Shown: one piece after another, positions 8,444 through 17,917 of the stretch
Numbering within the stretch: position 1 is the stretch's first letter
Layout: every line of letters begins with the position of its first letter
Assembly: GCA_964478625.1 (NCBI GenBank)
Contig: CAYZJH010000008.1
Location: 31,146 to 95,145, forward strand
DNA: 64,000 nt
Reading direction: 5' to 3'
DNA from: SKZT01 sp964478625
GTDB taxonomy: Bacteria > Desulfobacterota > Desulfobacteria > Desulfobacterales > SKZT01
Program-made: the position numbers and the translations under genes
The notes under the pieces: model-generated
What the model saw: only the letters and a program-made list of their open reading frames with translations
The model's database searches: none
Told to the model about the DNA's origin: nothing

Positions 8444-9721
8444 ATGGAAGAAGGTAAATCACCAAAAACATTCATGGGTGTTAATACCCCTCCGTTTCAC
8501 TATGGTTGGGTGATTTTATTTATCGGTACTCTGGTGGTTTTTTGTTCTTTAGGTCTTGCCCGTTTCGGATTTTCCGTTTTGCTCCCTGAAATGCAAAAAG
8601 GCCTTCGAATGGACAATATCCAGGCCGGTATGATGGCGACATCCAATCTGGTCGGCTATCTTGCCCTTTCAGCCTTGGGCGGTGCCATGGCTGCACGTTT
8701 TGGGCCCAGAGCCGTGATCACTGCAGGTTTGCTGACAGTGGGAATTACCCTGATATTTACCGGTATTTCAAATACGTTTATCACTGCAACCCTGTGGAGG
8801 ACTTTGACCGGAATCGGAAGCGGGGCAAGCAATGTGCCGATCATAGGGCTTTTGGCATCATGGTTTACACCCCGGCGAAGAGGGTTGGCTGCAGGAATTG
8901 TGGTAACAGGATCATCTCTGGGGCTTATTTTTTCAGGACCGATTGTACCCCTGGTGGTTTCTGCCTATAATCCAGTTGGATGGAGATACTGTTGGTTTCT
9001 TTTTGGCGGATTAACCCTTCTGATTGCCTTGGCAGGTGCTTTTCTCATAAAAAACCGACCTTCCCAATTGGGGTTAAAGCCGGTGGGGCCAGATGCCGGA
9101 TATTGCCTGGACAGTCCAATGGCCCAAGCCTTACGATGGGCTGATGTTTATAAGTCAACGGCTCTTTGGCATCTTGGGATCGTGTATATGGCTTTTGGTT
9201 TTTCCTATATCATTTATATGACCTTTTTTGTTAAATATTTAATTGTTGAAGGTGGATACAGTTCACAGGCGGCCGGTAACCTTTTTATGGCCATGGGCTG
9301 GTGCAGCATGCTTTGCGGATTGATATGGGGCTCCCTTTCGGATGTTATCGGAAGACGACTGGCATTGGTGTCCGTCTATGTTATCCATGGAGTCTCTTTT
9401 GGTCTTTTTTCCCTTTTACCGATTCCGGCCGGTTTTATTATTTCTGCTTCGATGTTTGGTTTTTCCGCCTGGAGTATTCCTGCCATCATGGCAGCAACAT
9501 GCGGGGATGTGTTTGGTCCCAGAATGGCTCCGGCGGCATTAGGATTTATAACTTTGTTGTTTGGTATTGCGCAGGCGATCGGCCCAGGTATCGCCGGTGC
9601 CATGGCCGATACTACCGGGAGTTTTTCATCAGCATTTGTGTTGGCTTCTGCCGTGGCATTTACTGGTGCCGCTGCAGCATGGATGATTCGGTCTGAATCC
9701 ATTGCCGCCAGAAAATTTTAA
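8444..9721 (+). CDS. Major facilitator superfamily transporter
   Basis: 425 residues with twelve predicted transmembrane helices. The loop-2/3 type MFS motif is degenerate, and the loop 8-9 motif is clear (GSLSDVIGRRLAL). The N-terminal stretch GLARFGFSVLLPEMQ is typical of the YbfB/YjiJ-like branch of putative exporters or organic-anion carriers. The substrate cannot be read from sequence. The gene ends 10 bp from the convergent nicotinamidase-like gene, so a functional link between transporter and hydrolase is not implied by orientation. Confidence 0.85.
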   Translation: MEEGKSPKTFMGVNTPPFHYGWVILFIGTLVVFCSLGLARFGFSVLLPEMQKGLRMDNIQAGMMATSNLVGYLALSALGGAMAARFGPRAVITAGLLTVGITLIFTGISNTFITATLWRTLTGIGSGASNVPIIGLLASWFTPRRRGLAAGIVVTGSSLGLIFSGPIVPLVVSAYNPVGWRYCWFLFGGLTLLIALAGAFLIKNRPSQLGLKPVGPDAGYCLDSPMAQALRWADVYKSTALWHLGIVYMAFGFSYIIYMTFFVKYLIVEGGYSSQAAGNLFMAMGWCSMLCGLIWGSLSDVIGRRLALVSVYVIHGVSFGLFSLLPIPAGFIISASMFGFSAWSIPAIMAATCGDVFGPRMAPAALGFITLLFGIAQAIGPGIAGAMADTTGSFSSAFVLASAVAFTGAAAAWMIRSESIAARKF

Positions 9722-9730
9722 ATTTCTTGA

Positions 9731-10765
9731 TCAGGGAAATCCAGGCCATTGCAAAATTGAATCTGTTGACCGGACAATATGCATTCCGGCATCGGCAAAC
9801 CTTTTAAATATCTCATTGGCCTTTTGCGTGTAATCGATTACACCGGGTATGACTATCGGTGACATGCAGTCTTCCAAAATATATATTTTTTCAGCAAATT
9901 TCCGATCATAGTGTTCTTGAATGTCGGATAGAAGATCATCGATCGTCCATGCAACACAATGACTTTTGGCTTGCCCTGCAATGATAATTGCGTCATATTT
10001 CAATAAGTTGTCAATCAAGGCTCGGTTTATTTCAGCAATTTTTTCTCCGTGCTGGTCTGAAATCACTTCGGGACTTAAAACAGAATAATTTTCCGTAAAA
10101 GGATTGTTTCCTTTAATATTGAAATTGGGCTGGCTGCTGCGTGCAATGCTATGGAAAAACACAGCTTCTTCAATCGAGGAAACGATCGCATGCCCAATTC
10201 CGCCAAGCATGGCATGATAGGGCCATATGGTTAAATCGTATTTGCCGCTTGATGCCAATTTTCGGGTGTAATGAAGTAAATATTCCTGCCCATAGGATGG
10301 GTCGATTCCGAGGACGGTACTAATTTTTTTATTGAATTTCCAAACCCCTTTTTCAATGTCCTCTGCGGAAACTGTTGTAAAAGGTTTTGGGTGCCCTCCC
10401 TGATCGTCAACCAGAAAAAGACTGTGGAAAATCTGGACCGCATGGTGAGTGTCCATTGTAAAGCAAATTTTTGTCAGCCGATGCAGGTGATGGTATATAA
10501 ATTCACAAAGTCTTTGGTTATCTTCAACTGCAGCCATACCTGATCGGCCGGCTACGAATAATTCAAAACCGGGTGTGCAAAATGTATTTTGAAGGTCCAC
10601 AAGGAGCAATATAATTCTTTTTTCGTCCCTGCCTGATGGTTTCAGTTCATATTTTTCCTGCCATCTTTCAGCATATACGGCGATTTTTTCGTAATCGACT
10701 TTCCATACCTGTCCGGCTTTTTCAGGGTCATAATGGGATGGTATCGGAAGTTCCTTTGAATTCAT
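9731..10765 (-). CDS. Isochorismatase/nicotinamidase-like cysteine hydrolase
   Basis: 344 residues of the cysteine-hydrolase superfamily. The catalytic Asp is in LLLVDLQNTFC (Asp57), a metal-binding-like DTHH motif is at 105-108, WPYHAMLGGIGHA is at about 181-193, and the nucleophile is in AGQAKSHCVAW (Cys270). WPxH and AGQAxSHC favour a nicotinamidase-like amide hydrolase over isochorismatase. It is much longer than PncA (about 210 residues), with a large insert between about 195 and 255 and an extended N-terminus. A role in NAD salvage is inferred only. Confidence 0.8.
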   Translation of the reverse strand: MNSKELPIPSHYDPEKAGQVWKVDYEKIAVYAERWQEKYELKPSGRDEKRIILLLVDLQNTFCTPGFELFVAGRSGMAAVEDNQRLCEFIYHHLHRLTKICFTMDTHHAVQIFHSLFLVDDQGGHPKPFTTVSAEDIEKGVWKFNKKISTVLGIDPSYGQEYLLHYTRKLASSGKYDLTIWPYHAMLGGIGHAIVSSIEEAVFFHSIARSSQPNFNIKGNNPFTENYSVLSPEVISDQHGEKIAEINRALIDNLLKYDAIIIAGQAKSHCVAWTIDDLLSDIQEHYDRKFAEKIYILEDCMSPIVIPGVIDYTQKANEIFKRFADAGMHIVRSTDSILQWPGFP

Positions 10766-11064
10766 TCAAGTCTCTTTTCTTTGTGGTATGTTACTAAATA
10801 AAAAATAAACGATAATTCTTTTGATTTCAAGGTCTGTTCCATACCAAAGCTTATATCATTTCAGCCGTGCAAAAGATATGGGGTTCAATTATCGTGTTTA
10901 CGCGGTTCTTATATTATGGTATGGAATCGGTTATCTACTTGCAGGGCATATAAATGATTCAAAGAACTCCCTGAAAATACAGCGTTCGATTTTTAAAATA
11001 TTTTTATCGCCTTTTTTTATAGGTAGCAAAATTTCAGCAGTTTATTTTTAGAAAGGAATTACCC

Positions 11065-11301
11065 ATGAGCGAAATTCGAATGACCGGTGAAATCAGAACG
11101 GATTATGATTGCGAAACAACCGGGATTCCGGCAGAGCGCTGGGGTGAGGCTGTGTTTAAAGTAGGCGATGAGGAAATTATTTTAGAAGTCAGCGTAGAAG
11201 CCGACACAATCGTCGCGATCATGGTCGGCGATGAAGTTTCATGGAAAGGTACGCTTGAAGGCTTAAAGAAACTTTTAAAAGGAGAAATTCAGGCGCGCTG
11301 A
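11065..11301 (+). CDS. Small conserved-looking acidic protein of unknown function
   Basis: 78 residues starting at an ATG with an AAAGGAAT site seven bases upstream. The sequence is acidic and beta-strand-rich, with no cysteine cluster, membrane helix or signal peptide. It precedes a receiver-only protein by 52 bp on the same strand, so the two may be co-expressed. I do not recognise the family. Confidence 0.65.
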   Translation: MSEIRMTGEIRTDYDCETTGIPAERWGEAVFKVGDEEIILEVSVEADTIVAIMVGDEVSWKGTLEGLKKLLKGEIQAR

Positions 11302-11353
11302 TCTATATCCCAAAATCAAGGATGTTTTGAAACACTAAAAGGGACACAGAAAA

Positions 11354-11740
11354 ATGACCCCCAAAAGAATCCTTTTGTTGGAAGATGATGATATCGTCAG
11401 CGAAATAACCGCAGAGATTTTATCACTCGAAGGATATGAGGTCATATGCTCTTCAAACGGAGAGGAAGCACTAAAACTTTATGAAGTCGCTCTTTTATCC
11501 GGCAAGCCCTTTGATCTCGTTTTATTGGATCTGAATATTAAAGATGGCATGGGCGGATGTGATACCATGAAAGAATTTCAAAAGCTGACTCCTAATTTAA
11601 AGGGCATTGTTTCAAGCGGATTTTCCGACGATCCGGTCATGACCTCCTACATCGAATTCGGTTTTAGTGCTTCAATTTCAAAACCCTATACTTCAAAAGA
11701 ACTTATCGAAACTGTTGAAGGTGTCCTGAAATCTGATTAG
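11354..11740 (+). CDS. Receiver-only response regulator (CheY-like)
   Basis: 128-residue REC domain with the acidic triad EDDD at 10-13, the phospho-acceptor Asp59 in VLLDLNIKDG, and the conserved lysine in SISKPY. The stretch after the phosphorylation site (DGMGGCDTMKEFQK) is typical of receivers cut from hybrid kinases. There is no effector domain. It faces the 3' end of the giant GlmS-like gene 4 bp away. Confidence 0.88.
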   Translation: MTPKRILLLEDDDIVSEITAEILSLEGYEVICSSNGEEALKLYEVALLSGKPFDLVLLDLNIKDGMGGCDTMKEFQKLTPNLKGIVSSGFSDDPVMTSYIEFGFSASISKPYTSKELIETVEGVLKSD

Positions 11741-11744
11741 TTTT

Positions 11745-14700
11745 CTAATTTAATTTAAAACCAGCCAATTTTTGATGGGAAACGATATATTCGCTGATTT
11801 TTTCTGCTGAACTTCCGAAGAGTTCTTTTATATCGACAAGTTCTATCAGTTTGTCTTGCCAGGGGACGCTATTTTCCTGAACTATGTTTTTGATTCGTTC
11901 ATATTTGCCACCAAGGGCTTTTATCTTGGAATGAAGCGGTATGTTTTCCTTAAATGAAACATTCAGTAAAAGTAAATATTCGATCACATTGGTTTTTGCA
12001 TGTGAACTCGAAGTGATAGGAATGACGACCATGCTGCGGTTATCTTTACGGCCTTTGCCGATGTAAACATTTTTTTCCCGGACAATAATGCGTTTGGTTC
12101 CTGTCAGGCGGTTATCGCTTTCAACACGTGAAGGAATGGGTTTTAAGACACCTTCTTTTTTGATAATTTCGATGGTGGTCTGATCGTTTATTTCCCCCAT
12201 GATATCCACCCCTTTGATGCGATATAGTATTGCGCCTTTTACTTTGGAAATGATCTCCTGAACATTTCGTAATACGACAATATTATTGGGTGTTAACTGT
12301 GCCAGTGTGAATTTATGGGCTGCAAGAGCATCGAAAAGAATACCGGTTTCAACTTTTTCCTCGGTACGCGATGTGCCGACGGTGACGGTTTTGGCTTGGT
12401 GTTTGATGGCGTCTACGGGCCGCGCCATGGTGTTGATCGCATCTCCAATGCATTCGTAAAATTTATCGATCATATTAAAGGGGGTGCCTTTAACCCCAAA
12501 ATCGATTTCAAAATCGGTAAGCGGTAGTCTTCCCGATAGGTATTTGAGTAAAAGAGAAAGGTCTGAAGCGGTTTTTAACCCCATACCAGGCGGAAACCTA
12601 TTGTTGGCCATCTGCCTTCTGAATTCAAGGTTAAATTTTCCAATTTTTTCTCTGAAAGACTTTTCCAGAATGACCTCATAGAGGTCCAATCCTTTTTCAG
12701 CCAATTCTTCAATTGTTTTTCGGATGGTTTCACGAAACCCATCTAAAAATTTGGAAACGTCATTAATGGAAAGTGCGGCATAATATCCCCACAGATGGCC
12801 GACCAGGGTATTTAATATGGGTGCCAGGTGTTCACAGACCCTGGGTACATGGAAAACATCTTCAGCATTATCATCAAACCGGATTTCCCCTTCGTTGGCA
12901 ATAACCACTGGAGAAGCTTTGTGGGCTTTGAAGATGGCGGTATCCTTGACAAGATCGCCAATTACGCTATCACTGGTTCCGGCGGCACACACCAGGATGA
13001 GAGGCTCGGAAGAAAGGTCAATATGCTTTTTATCTTCCACACTATCTGTAGAAATGGTTTTGTAACAAAGTTCGCTAAGTTTGATCCGTATTTCATCGGA
13101 AGAGGCCTTATTGGGACCACTTCCCACTACAGCCCAGTAGGTTTTGGTTACGGCTAACCGTTTGGCGGACTCCCTGATTTTATCCTTCATGGCAAGGACT
13201 TTTCGCATATGTTCCGGGATTTCTAAAAGCTGTTTGATCTCCTTGGTGATAAATTCGGCAGATCTTCGTTTTTTTAATCCAGCAATAAAAAGTCCAAGAA
13301 GGGCTCCGGCCACGATTTGGGAATAAAAAGCTTTTGTCGATGCCACGGACATTTCCAGGTCCCTTCCATTACTGGTATACATTACGCCGTCTACCTTGAA
13401 AGTAATGTCTGAATCCCTTCTGTTGACAATGGCAATGGTTTTTGCACCTCGCTCACGAACCATATCAATACTGCGGTTGGTATCAGTGGTGGTCCCGGAT
13501 TGTGTAATTGCGATGACCAAAGTATCGGTCATGGTCTCATTTCCCTGGGTTTCCGGAAGTTTAAAACCGCTTAGCTCCGATGCTTTCATGGCATTGATCT
13601 GAATGTTTGGGTCATCAAGATAATGATCAATGATATCCCCGCAGGCTATTGCCGCAATACCTGCTGTTCCCTGTCCTATGATGAAGATTCGCCGAATCCG
13701 GTTATCAAGAAATGCTGATTCGATCTCCTTGGGAAATACTTTTTCATCAAGAACTACCTTAAAATTCTTATCAGGATCATTACTGATTTTCCACCGATTC
13801 AGAAGAGTCTTTTCCACCGAATCAGGAGACTCGGATATTTCTTTTAAAAAATAATGTGGAAAATGCTGTCGGTCGATATCTCTGGAAGTAATTTCCGTAT
13901 GTTTGATATCCTCAGTTGTAAGCTTAATCGGGGTGCCGTCGTAGAACATTGCATGAATCCCGTCAAGCCCCCCCCTGGATTCCCGATCAATGATAAAAAT
14001 CTGGCCGTGATCCCTTACTTTTTTTCCGTTCTCGGTTTTTTCACCGTCGAGTTTAATGTATGTCTGAGTTTCTTCCACAAACCCGTAAATTTCCGAGGCA
14101 GGCATATAGAGATCCTTTGATAGACCTACAAATATCGCTTGTCCGCTTCCTTTCTGAGAAAGAAAAATTTTTCCCGGTGCAATATCGGTATGAATTGAAA
14201 TGGCGTGAGAACCCTTAAAATCATTAACAGCCATTCGAAAGGCCTCTTGGATATCATATCCCTGATCCAAATATTTTTCGATCTGGATGGGAATAATTTT
14301 GGTGTCGGTTGTTATGTCACCATGTATTTTTCCTCCGTTTCTTTCATACTCCGCTTTAAGCTCATGGTAATTGTCAATATCGCCATTCAGGCATGCGTGA
14401 ATGATTCCTGTTTTTTGGGTGGCGGTTATCACGCACTTGTTATCAACCGGATGGCAGTTGGCTTCGGTGATTGCGCCAACTGAAGCCCATCTGGTATGAG
14501 CTGAAATTGTATGATGCAGATGAGGAAATGTCGTCAAAAGATGTAAGATGGAATCCTGGGTGATTTCATTTCTCAAAAATTCGATGTTGTCTCCAAGGCT
14601 TCCGATCTCCGCAGCAATTTTGTAAGTAAAAGTGATTCCTGCTTGATAATGGCCGTTGTGGTCCGGTGTTTTGCGCAGGCTAATATCCCTGTTTAAGAGG

Positions 14701-15539
14701 ACGTCTTTGCCGATACGTTGGGTAAATTGGGTCAATAGGTTTTCTGATTTTCTGGGGTCTGATAATGCCTCTTGAAACTTTTCAAAATCATTTTTATCCA
14801 AGAAAAACATTAAAGATATGCCCGCCGAATCTCTTCCCCGGACCTCCAAACGGTCCAGGCTGTTTAATACCGAATTGATCATTTTGTATATTTTAAGACG
14901 GGCAGGATCAGGTTCGTAATTTCGGCCTGACATGAGACCTTGTATTTTTTTTACATTGCCTAGTATTTCCCACTGAAGAATCCAGGCCAAATCCAATGCT
15001 TTTTCGATTCTTTCAACGATAATCTCAACATCCTTGGATCCAAGATATCCCATGTGATCGGTTAAGAATTTTTTTTCAAGAGCACTCATCTCCGCTAACC
15101 GCGTGGCAGCGAAAGATATTTTATTCTGAATTTCATTGTTGTTATAAATCTGGTAAAATATATCGGAACCTTTCCAATCACGGACCAACGCCAAAAGCTC
15201 TCCCATATGATCATCCCCTCCTAAATAGTGTTCAGTAAGGGAGAGTGAATTTTTCAGGCAAGTATCAAATCGTCTTGATGTGATTCTATCAACCATTTGA
15301 TCGAGGGTGTCGACATGAATATGATTTTGTGAGGTCTCTTTCAGGTTCAAAGCAACAATTCCGACAAGTCCGCAATTGAGACTGTTGGCCGAATAAGGAA
15401 AAAACACAATACTTCCTTCAGGCAAATTTTCGGGGCTTTTTCCAATAAAGACATCCGAATTGAGGAGATTACAGAAAGCATGAAAACATTTCTTAAGCAA
15501 AACAATTATTTTAATGAGAGGTTTAACAACCAGCTTCAT
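11745..15539 (-). CDS. Giant GlmS-like protein (glutamine amidotransferase plus two SIS domains, extended)
   Basis: 1264 residues, twice the length of glucosamine-6-phosphate synthase (about 610). All GlmS landmarks are present in order: NCGLVGIVAL (Cys56, candidate Ntn nucleophile), RGRDSAG (234-240), HTRWAS (348-353), LNGDIDN (384-390), TTDTK (410-414), then FPHYFLKEI before SIS domain 1 (IIGQGTAG about 620; AITQSGTTTDT 678-687; ASTKAF 733-738), SIS 2 from about 801, and AKTVTV (1049-1054) matching the AKSVTVE tail of GlmS. Oddities are a 55-residue leader before the catalytic Cys, a helical insert of about 155 residues between Cys56 and RGRDSAG, and about 210 extra C-terminal residues. It follows the KdnB-like gene by 4 bp. 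An aminosugar isomerase/aminotransferase role in surface glycan synthesis is inferred. Confidence 0.8.
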   Translation of the reverse strand: MKLVVKPLIKIIVLLKKCFHAFCNLLNSDVFIGKSPENLPEGSIVFFPYSANSLNCGLVGIVALNLKETSQNHIHVDTLDQMVDRITSRRFDTCLKNSLSLTEHYLGGDDHMGELLALVRDWKGSDIFYQIYNNNEIQNKISFAATRLAEMSALEKKFLTDHMGYLGSKDVEIIVERIEKALDLAWILQWEILGNVKKIQGLMSGRNYEPDPARLKIYKMINSVLNSLDRLEVRGRDSAGISLMFFLDKNDFEKFQEALSDPRKSENLLTQFTQRIGKDVLLNRDISLRKTPDHNGHYQAGITFTYKIAAEIGSLGDNIEFLRNEITQDSILHLLTTFPHLHHTISAHTRWASVGAITEANCHPVDNKCVITATQKTGIIHACLNGDIDNYHELKAEYERNGGKIHGDITTDTKIIPIQIEKYLDQGYDIQEAFRMAVNDFKGSHAISIHTDIAPGKIFLSQKGSGQAIFVGLSKDLYMPASEIYGFVEETQTYIKLDGEKTENGKKVRDHGQIFIIDRESRGGLDGIHAMFYDGTPIKLTTEDIKHTEITSRDIDRQHFPHYFLKEISESPDSVEKTLLNRWKISNDPDKNFKVVLDEKVFPKEIESAFLDNRIRRIFIIGQGTAGIAAIACGDIIDHYLDDPNIQINAMKASELSGFKLPETQGNETMTDTLVIAITQSGTTTDTNRSIDMVRERGAKTIAIVNRRDSDITFKVDGVMYTSNGRDLEMSVASTKAFYSQIVAGALLGLFIAGLKKRRSAEFITKEIKQLLEIPEHMRKVLAMKDKIRESAKRLAVTKTYWAVVGSGPNKASSDEIRIKLSELCYKTISTDSVEDKKHIDLSSEPLILVCAAGTSDSVIGDLVKDTAIFKAHKASPVVIANEGEIRFDDNAEDVFHVPRVCEHLAPILNTLVGHLWGYYAALSINDVSKFLDGFRETIRKTIEELAEKGLDLYEVILEKSFREKIGKFNLEFRRQMANNRFPPGMGLKTASDLSLLLKYLSGRLPLTDFEIDFGVKGTPFNMIDKFYECIGDAINTMARPVDAIKHQAKTVTVGTSRTEEKVETGILFDALAAHKFTLAQLTPNNIVVLRNVQEIISKVKGAILYRIKGVDIMGEINDQTTIEIIKKEGVLKPIPSRVESDNRLTGTKRIIVREKNVYIGKGRKDNRSMVVIPITSSSHAKTNVIEYLLLLNVSFKENIPLHSKIKALGGKYERIKNIVQENSVPWQDKLIELVDIKELFGSSAEKISEYIVSHQKLAGFKLN

Positions 15540-15543
15540 TGAA

Positions 15544-16623
15544 CTACATCCTTTGGTAAAGTTCCTTTATTTTTTCCCTGGTCATAACAGCTTTCCAGTT
15601 TTTTCCAAGAGCGTTTTCCCATAACGGTTCAAGTACAAGTGCAACATTGGTCATTTTTTCGAGATTTTCCGAAGTGACTTCTGCTGCTACATTTTGAGGC
15701 AGTTGGATCTCATTGATATCCATCATCTTACGAAATTCATTAACACCTTCAGGATAATATTCCTCCAGGACATTAAAAGCGATGCAATTGCCCACTCCAT
15801 GGTGAATTCCCAAAACAAACGACAAACCATATGACAGCGCATGACATACACCTACCTGGGAATAAGCAATACTCATGCCACCACAATATGATGCCATCAT
15901 TAGGTTTTCTTCGCTTTCAAGGCTTCGATTCCGGCCATCCTTGATGAATACTTCACGACACAATTGCAGGGCCTTTTCTCCATATGATTTGCTGAAGGCA
16001 TTGAGAAATGTGCCGGATAAGGATTCTATGCAGTGAATGTAACAATCCATACCTGTAAAAAATCTTTGTTGAGCAGGGGCATCCAGAATAAGTACGGGGT
16101 CTAGGACAATTTGGTCGAAAACGGTGTGATCGGAGTTGATTCCTAGCTTTTTATCAGGACCGCAAAGTACCGTCGTTCTTGAAACTTCGGCACCAGTTCC
16201 GGATAAAGTGGGGATTCCGGCATGATAAATGCCCGGATTTTTGACAAGGTCCCATCCTTGGTATTTGGCTGAAGATCCAGCATTGGTGAGCATTAAGGAA
16301 ACGGCCTTGGCCAGATCCATGGTGCTTCCTCCACCGATTCCTATAACTCCTGCCGGCGAATTTTGGGAAAAAAACCGGATTTCATCAGCAAGCTTGTCTA
16401 CATACTCAGTGGTGGGTTCTTTATCAACATTGACCCAAACCATCATGTCGCCATCATGGAGAGGAATTTTTTTACTAAGTGATGAAGACTTAAATACATC
16501 ATCCACCAAAAACACCATAAAAGAACGGTTTAGATTTCTTGGTTCTTGTAAAATATCATCAAGCTGTTGGAAAGATCCTTGGCCAAAAACGACTCTTGAT
16601 ACCATCTTAAAATTACGAAACAT
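15544..16623 (-). CDS. kdnB: Iron-containing alcohol dehydrogenase, probable KdnB (Kdo 8-oxidase)
   Basis: 359 residues from the ATG at 16623, which has AGAGGA seven bases upstream; a longer reading from 16650 lacks one. Visible features are the NAD-binding GIGGGSTMDLAKA, the substrate loop TLSGTGAEVS, and metal-site residues in GMDCYIHCIES and HALSYGLSFVLGIHHG. This places it in the group III iron-ADH family. Its pairing with the DegT-type gene upstream matches the KdnA/KdnB pair of Shewanella. There KdnB oxidises the C8 hydroxyl of Kdo and KdnA aminates it to 8-amino-Kdo, a core sugar of LPS. The specific assignment comes from gene pairing and general sequence resemblance. Confidence 0.65.
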   Translation of the reverse strand: MFRNFKMVSRVVFGQGSFQQLDDILQEPRNLNRSFMVFLVDDVFKSSSLSKKIPLHDGDMMVWVNVDKEPTTEYVDKLADEIRFFSQNSPAGVIGIGGGSTMDLAKAVSLMLTNAGSSAKYQGWDLVKNPGIYHAGIPTLSGTGAEVSRTTVLCGPDKKLGINSDHTVFDQIVLDPVLILDAPAQQRFFTGMDCYIHCIESLSGTFLNAFSKSYGEKALQLCREVFIKDGRNRSLESEENLMMASYCGGMSIAYSQVGVCHALSYGLSFVLGIHHGVGNCIAFNVLEEYYPEGVNEFRKMMDINEIQLPQNVAAEVTSENLEKMTNVALVLEPLWENALGKNWKAVMTREKIKELYQRM

Positions 16624-16678
16624 GTTTTTTCCTCTTTTGAATGTTCCCAAAGATTAGGGGAGGCTGATTTAGTTTAAC

Positions 16679-17869
16679 CTAAAGAGAATTAAGCACACGA
16701 ACCATCTTTTGACTACGCATATCAATCTCTTTTTCACTCCAGGAGAGTTTGATAAGCATTGAAATGTTTCGTCCCATAATTTCATCCGAGCGAGGTAAGG
16801 AAACTTGAGAATAGTCAGGGCAGTTATCTGAAAGCATTATGGGAGGTTTAGAGGCAAAAGAAAGGTTTTTAAGATGTTCCCATTGCCGGATGTAATGCCA
16901 GTTGTTGTCGTACCAATAGAAACATCCATCAACTCCTTCTTGCGCCAATAGACCGGAAGCTTTTCTAGCGGTAGATTCATCCGGAAGAAAAAAGGATAAA
17001 AAAGTAGCAGAGTCACCTTCGGGATCAGGGATCTCCCTGAACGAAATATTTTTGCAGTGGCTTAAAGCTTCTTTTAATGCCTTTTTATTGGCTCGCTGCT
17101 TTTCAAGGATGCGGTCAAGCTTCCTTAACTGAGCAAGACCCACTGCCGCATTGAGTTCACTGATCCGGTAATTGGCACCTATAATTGAATGCCCTTCTTT
17201 GCCACGGTCATCTCCAATATGGTCATGTCCATGGTCTGAAAATGCATCAGCGATTCGATACAAATCTTCGCTGTCGGTGACAACCGCGCCACCTTCTCCG
17301 CACGTGATTGTTTTGACCGGATCAAAGGAAAAGCATCCCATTTTTCCGAAAGTTCCCAGTGATTTTCCCTTATAACTTGCACCGACGGATTGGCAGGCAT
17401 CTTCCATAAGAACGAGACCGTTTTTGTCACAAAAGGTCTTGATCGAATCTATTTGGGCTGCGGAACCACACATGTGAACCGGCAAGACCGCTCGGGTTCG
17501 AGGGGTAATAACATTTTCCAAGGCAGATGGATTCAAGCAAAGGGTTTCATCGATTTCCGAAAACACCGGTATGGCCCCTGAATGCAAAAGGGACTCAACG
17601 GTGGCAATAAAAGTAAATGGGGGAACAATAACCTCATCGCCTGCACCAATCCCACATGCTGCCAGTGCGATCGTCAGGGCCGCAGTTCCGCTTGAACAAA
17701 GATGGCAATACTTTACACCGATCCGATCCGCAAACTCTTTTTCAAAACTCTTGGCTTTCCAGTGTCCATTTCTAGCCTGATCGAAACCATAACGGAAAAG
17801 GACTCCTGTTTCAAGGACATCACTGACCTCTTTTCGTTCTTCGTCGGAAAATATTTCAAAACCCGGCAT
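16679..17869 (-). CDS. kdnA: DegT/DnrJ/EryC1 aminotransferase, probable KdnA
   Basis: 396-residue PLP aminotransferase of the sugar-aminotransferase family. The start (MPGFEIFSDEERKEV) follows an ideal AAGGAGG with six-base spacing. Motifs are SSGTAAL (phosphate binding, 59-65), EDACQSVGA (156-164) with the PLP-nitrogen Asp, and the Schiff-base Lys186 in SFDPVKTIT. The order kdnA then kdnB, 55 bp apart, fits the 8-amino-3,8-dideoxy-manno-octulosonate pathway, where this enzyme would transaminate 8-oxo-Kdo using glutamate. A generic dTDP/UDP-sugar aminotransferase remains an alternative, although no nucleotide-sugar dehydratase gene is nearby. Confidence 0.65.
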   Translation of the reverse strand: MPGFEIFSDEERKEVSDVLETGVLFRYGFDQARNGHWKAKSFEKEFADRIGVKYCHLCSSGTAALTIALAACGIGAGDEVIVPPFTFIATVESLLHSGAIPVFSEIDETLCLNPSALENVITPRTRAVLPVHMCGSAAQIDSIKTFCDKNGLVLMEDACQSVGASYKGKSLGTFGKMGCFSFDPVKTITCGEGGAVVTDSEDLYRIADAFSDHGHDHIGDDRGKEGHSIIGANYRISELNAAVGLAQLRKLDRILEKQRANKKALKEALSHCKNISFREIPDPEGDSATFLSFFLPDESTARKASGLLAQEGVDGCFYWYDNNWHYIRQWEHLKNLSFASKPPIMLSDNCPDYSQVSLPRSDEIMGRNISMLIKLSWSEKEIDMRSQKMVRVLNSL

Positions 17870-17917
17870 GGGAAACCTCCTTAAGGGGGGGTAAACAGCT
17901 AGTGAACTTTATATTTT

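Noticed and set aside
10821..11051. 76-codon open frame before the small acidic gene
   Set aside because: No ribosome-binding site, no recognisable domain, biased AT-rich composition. It fills the 299-base spacer 10766-11064, in which I see no gene.
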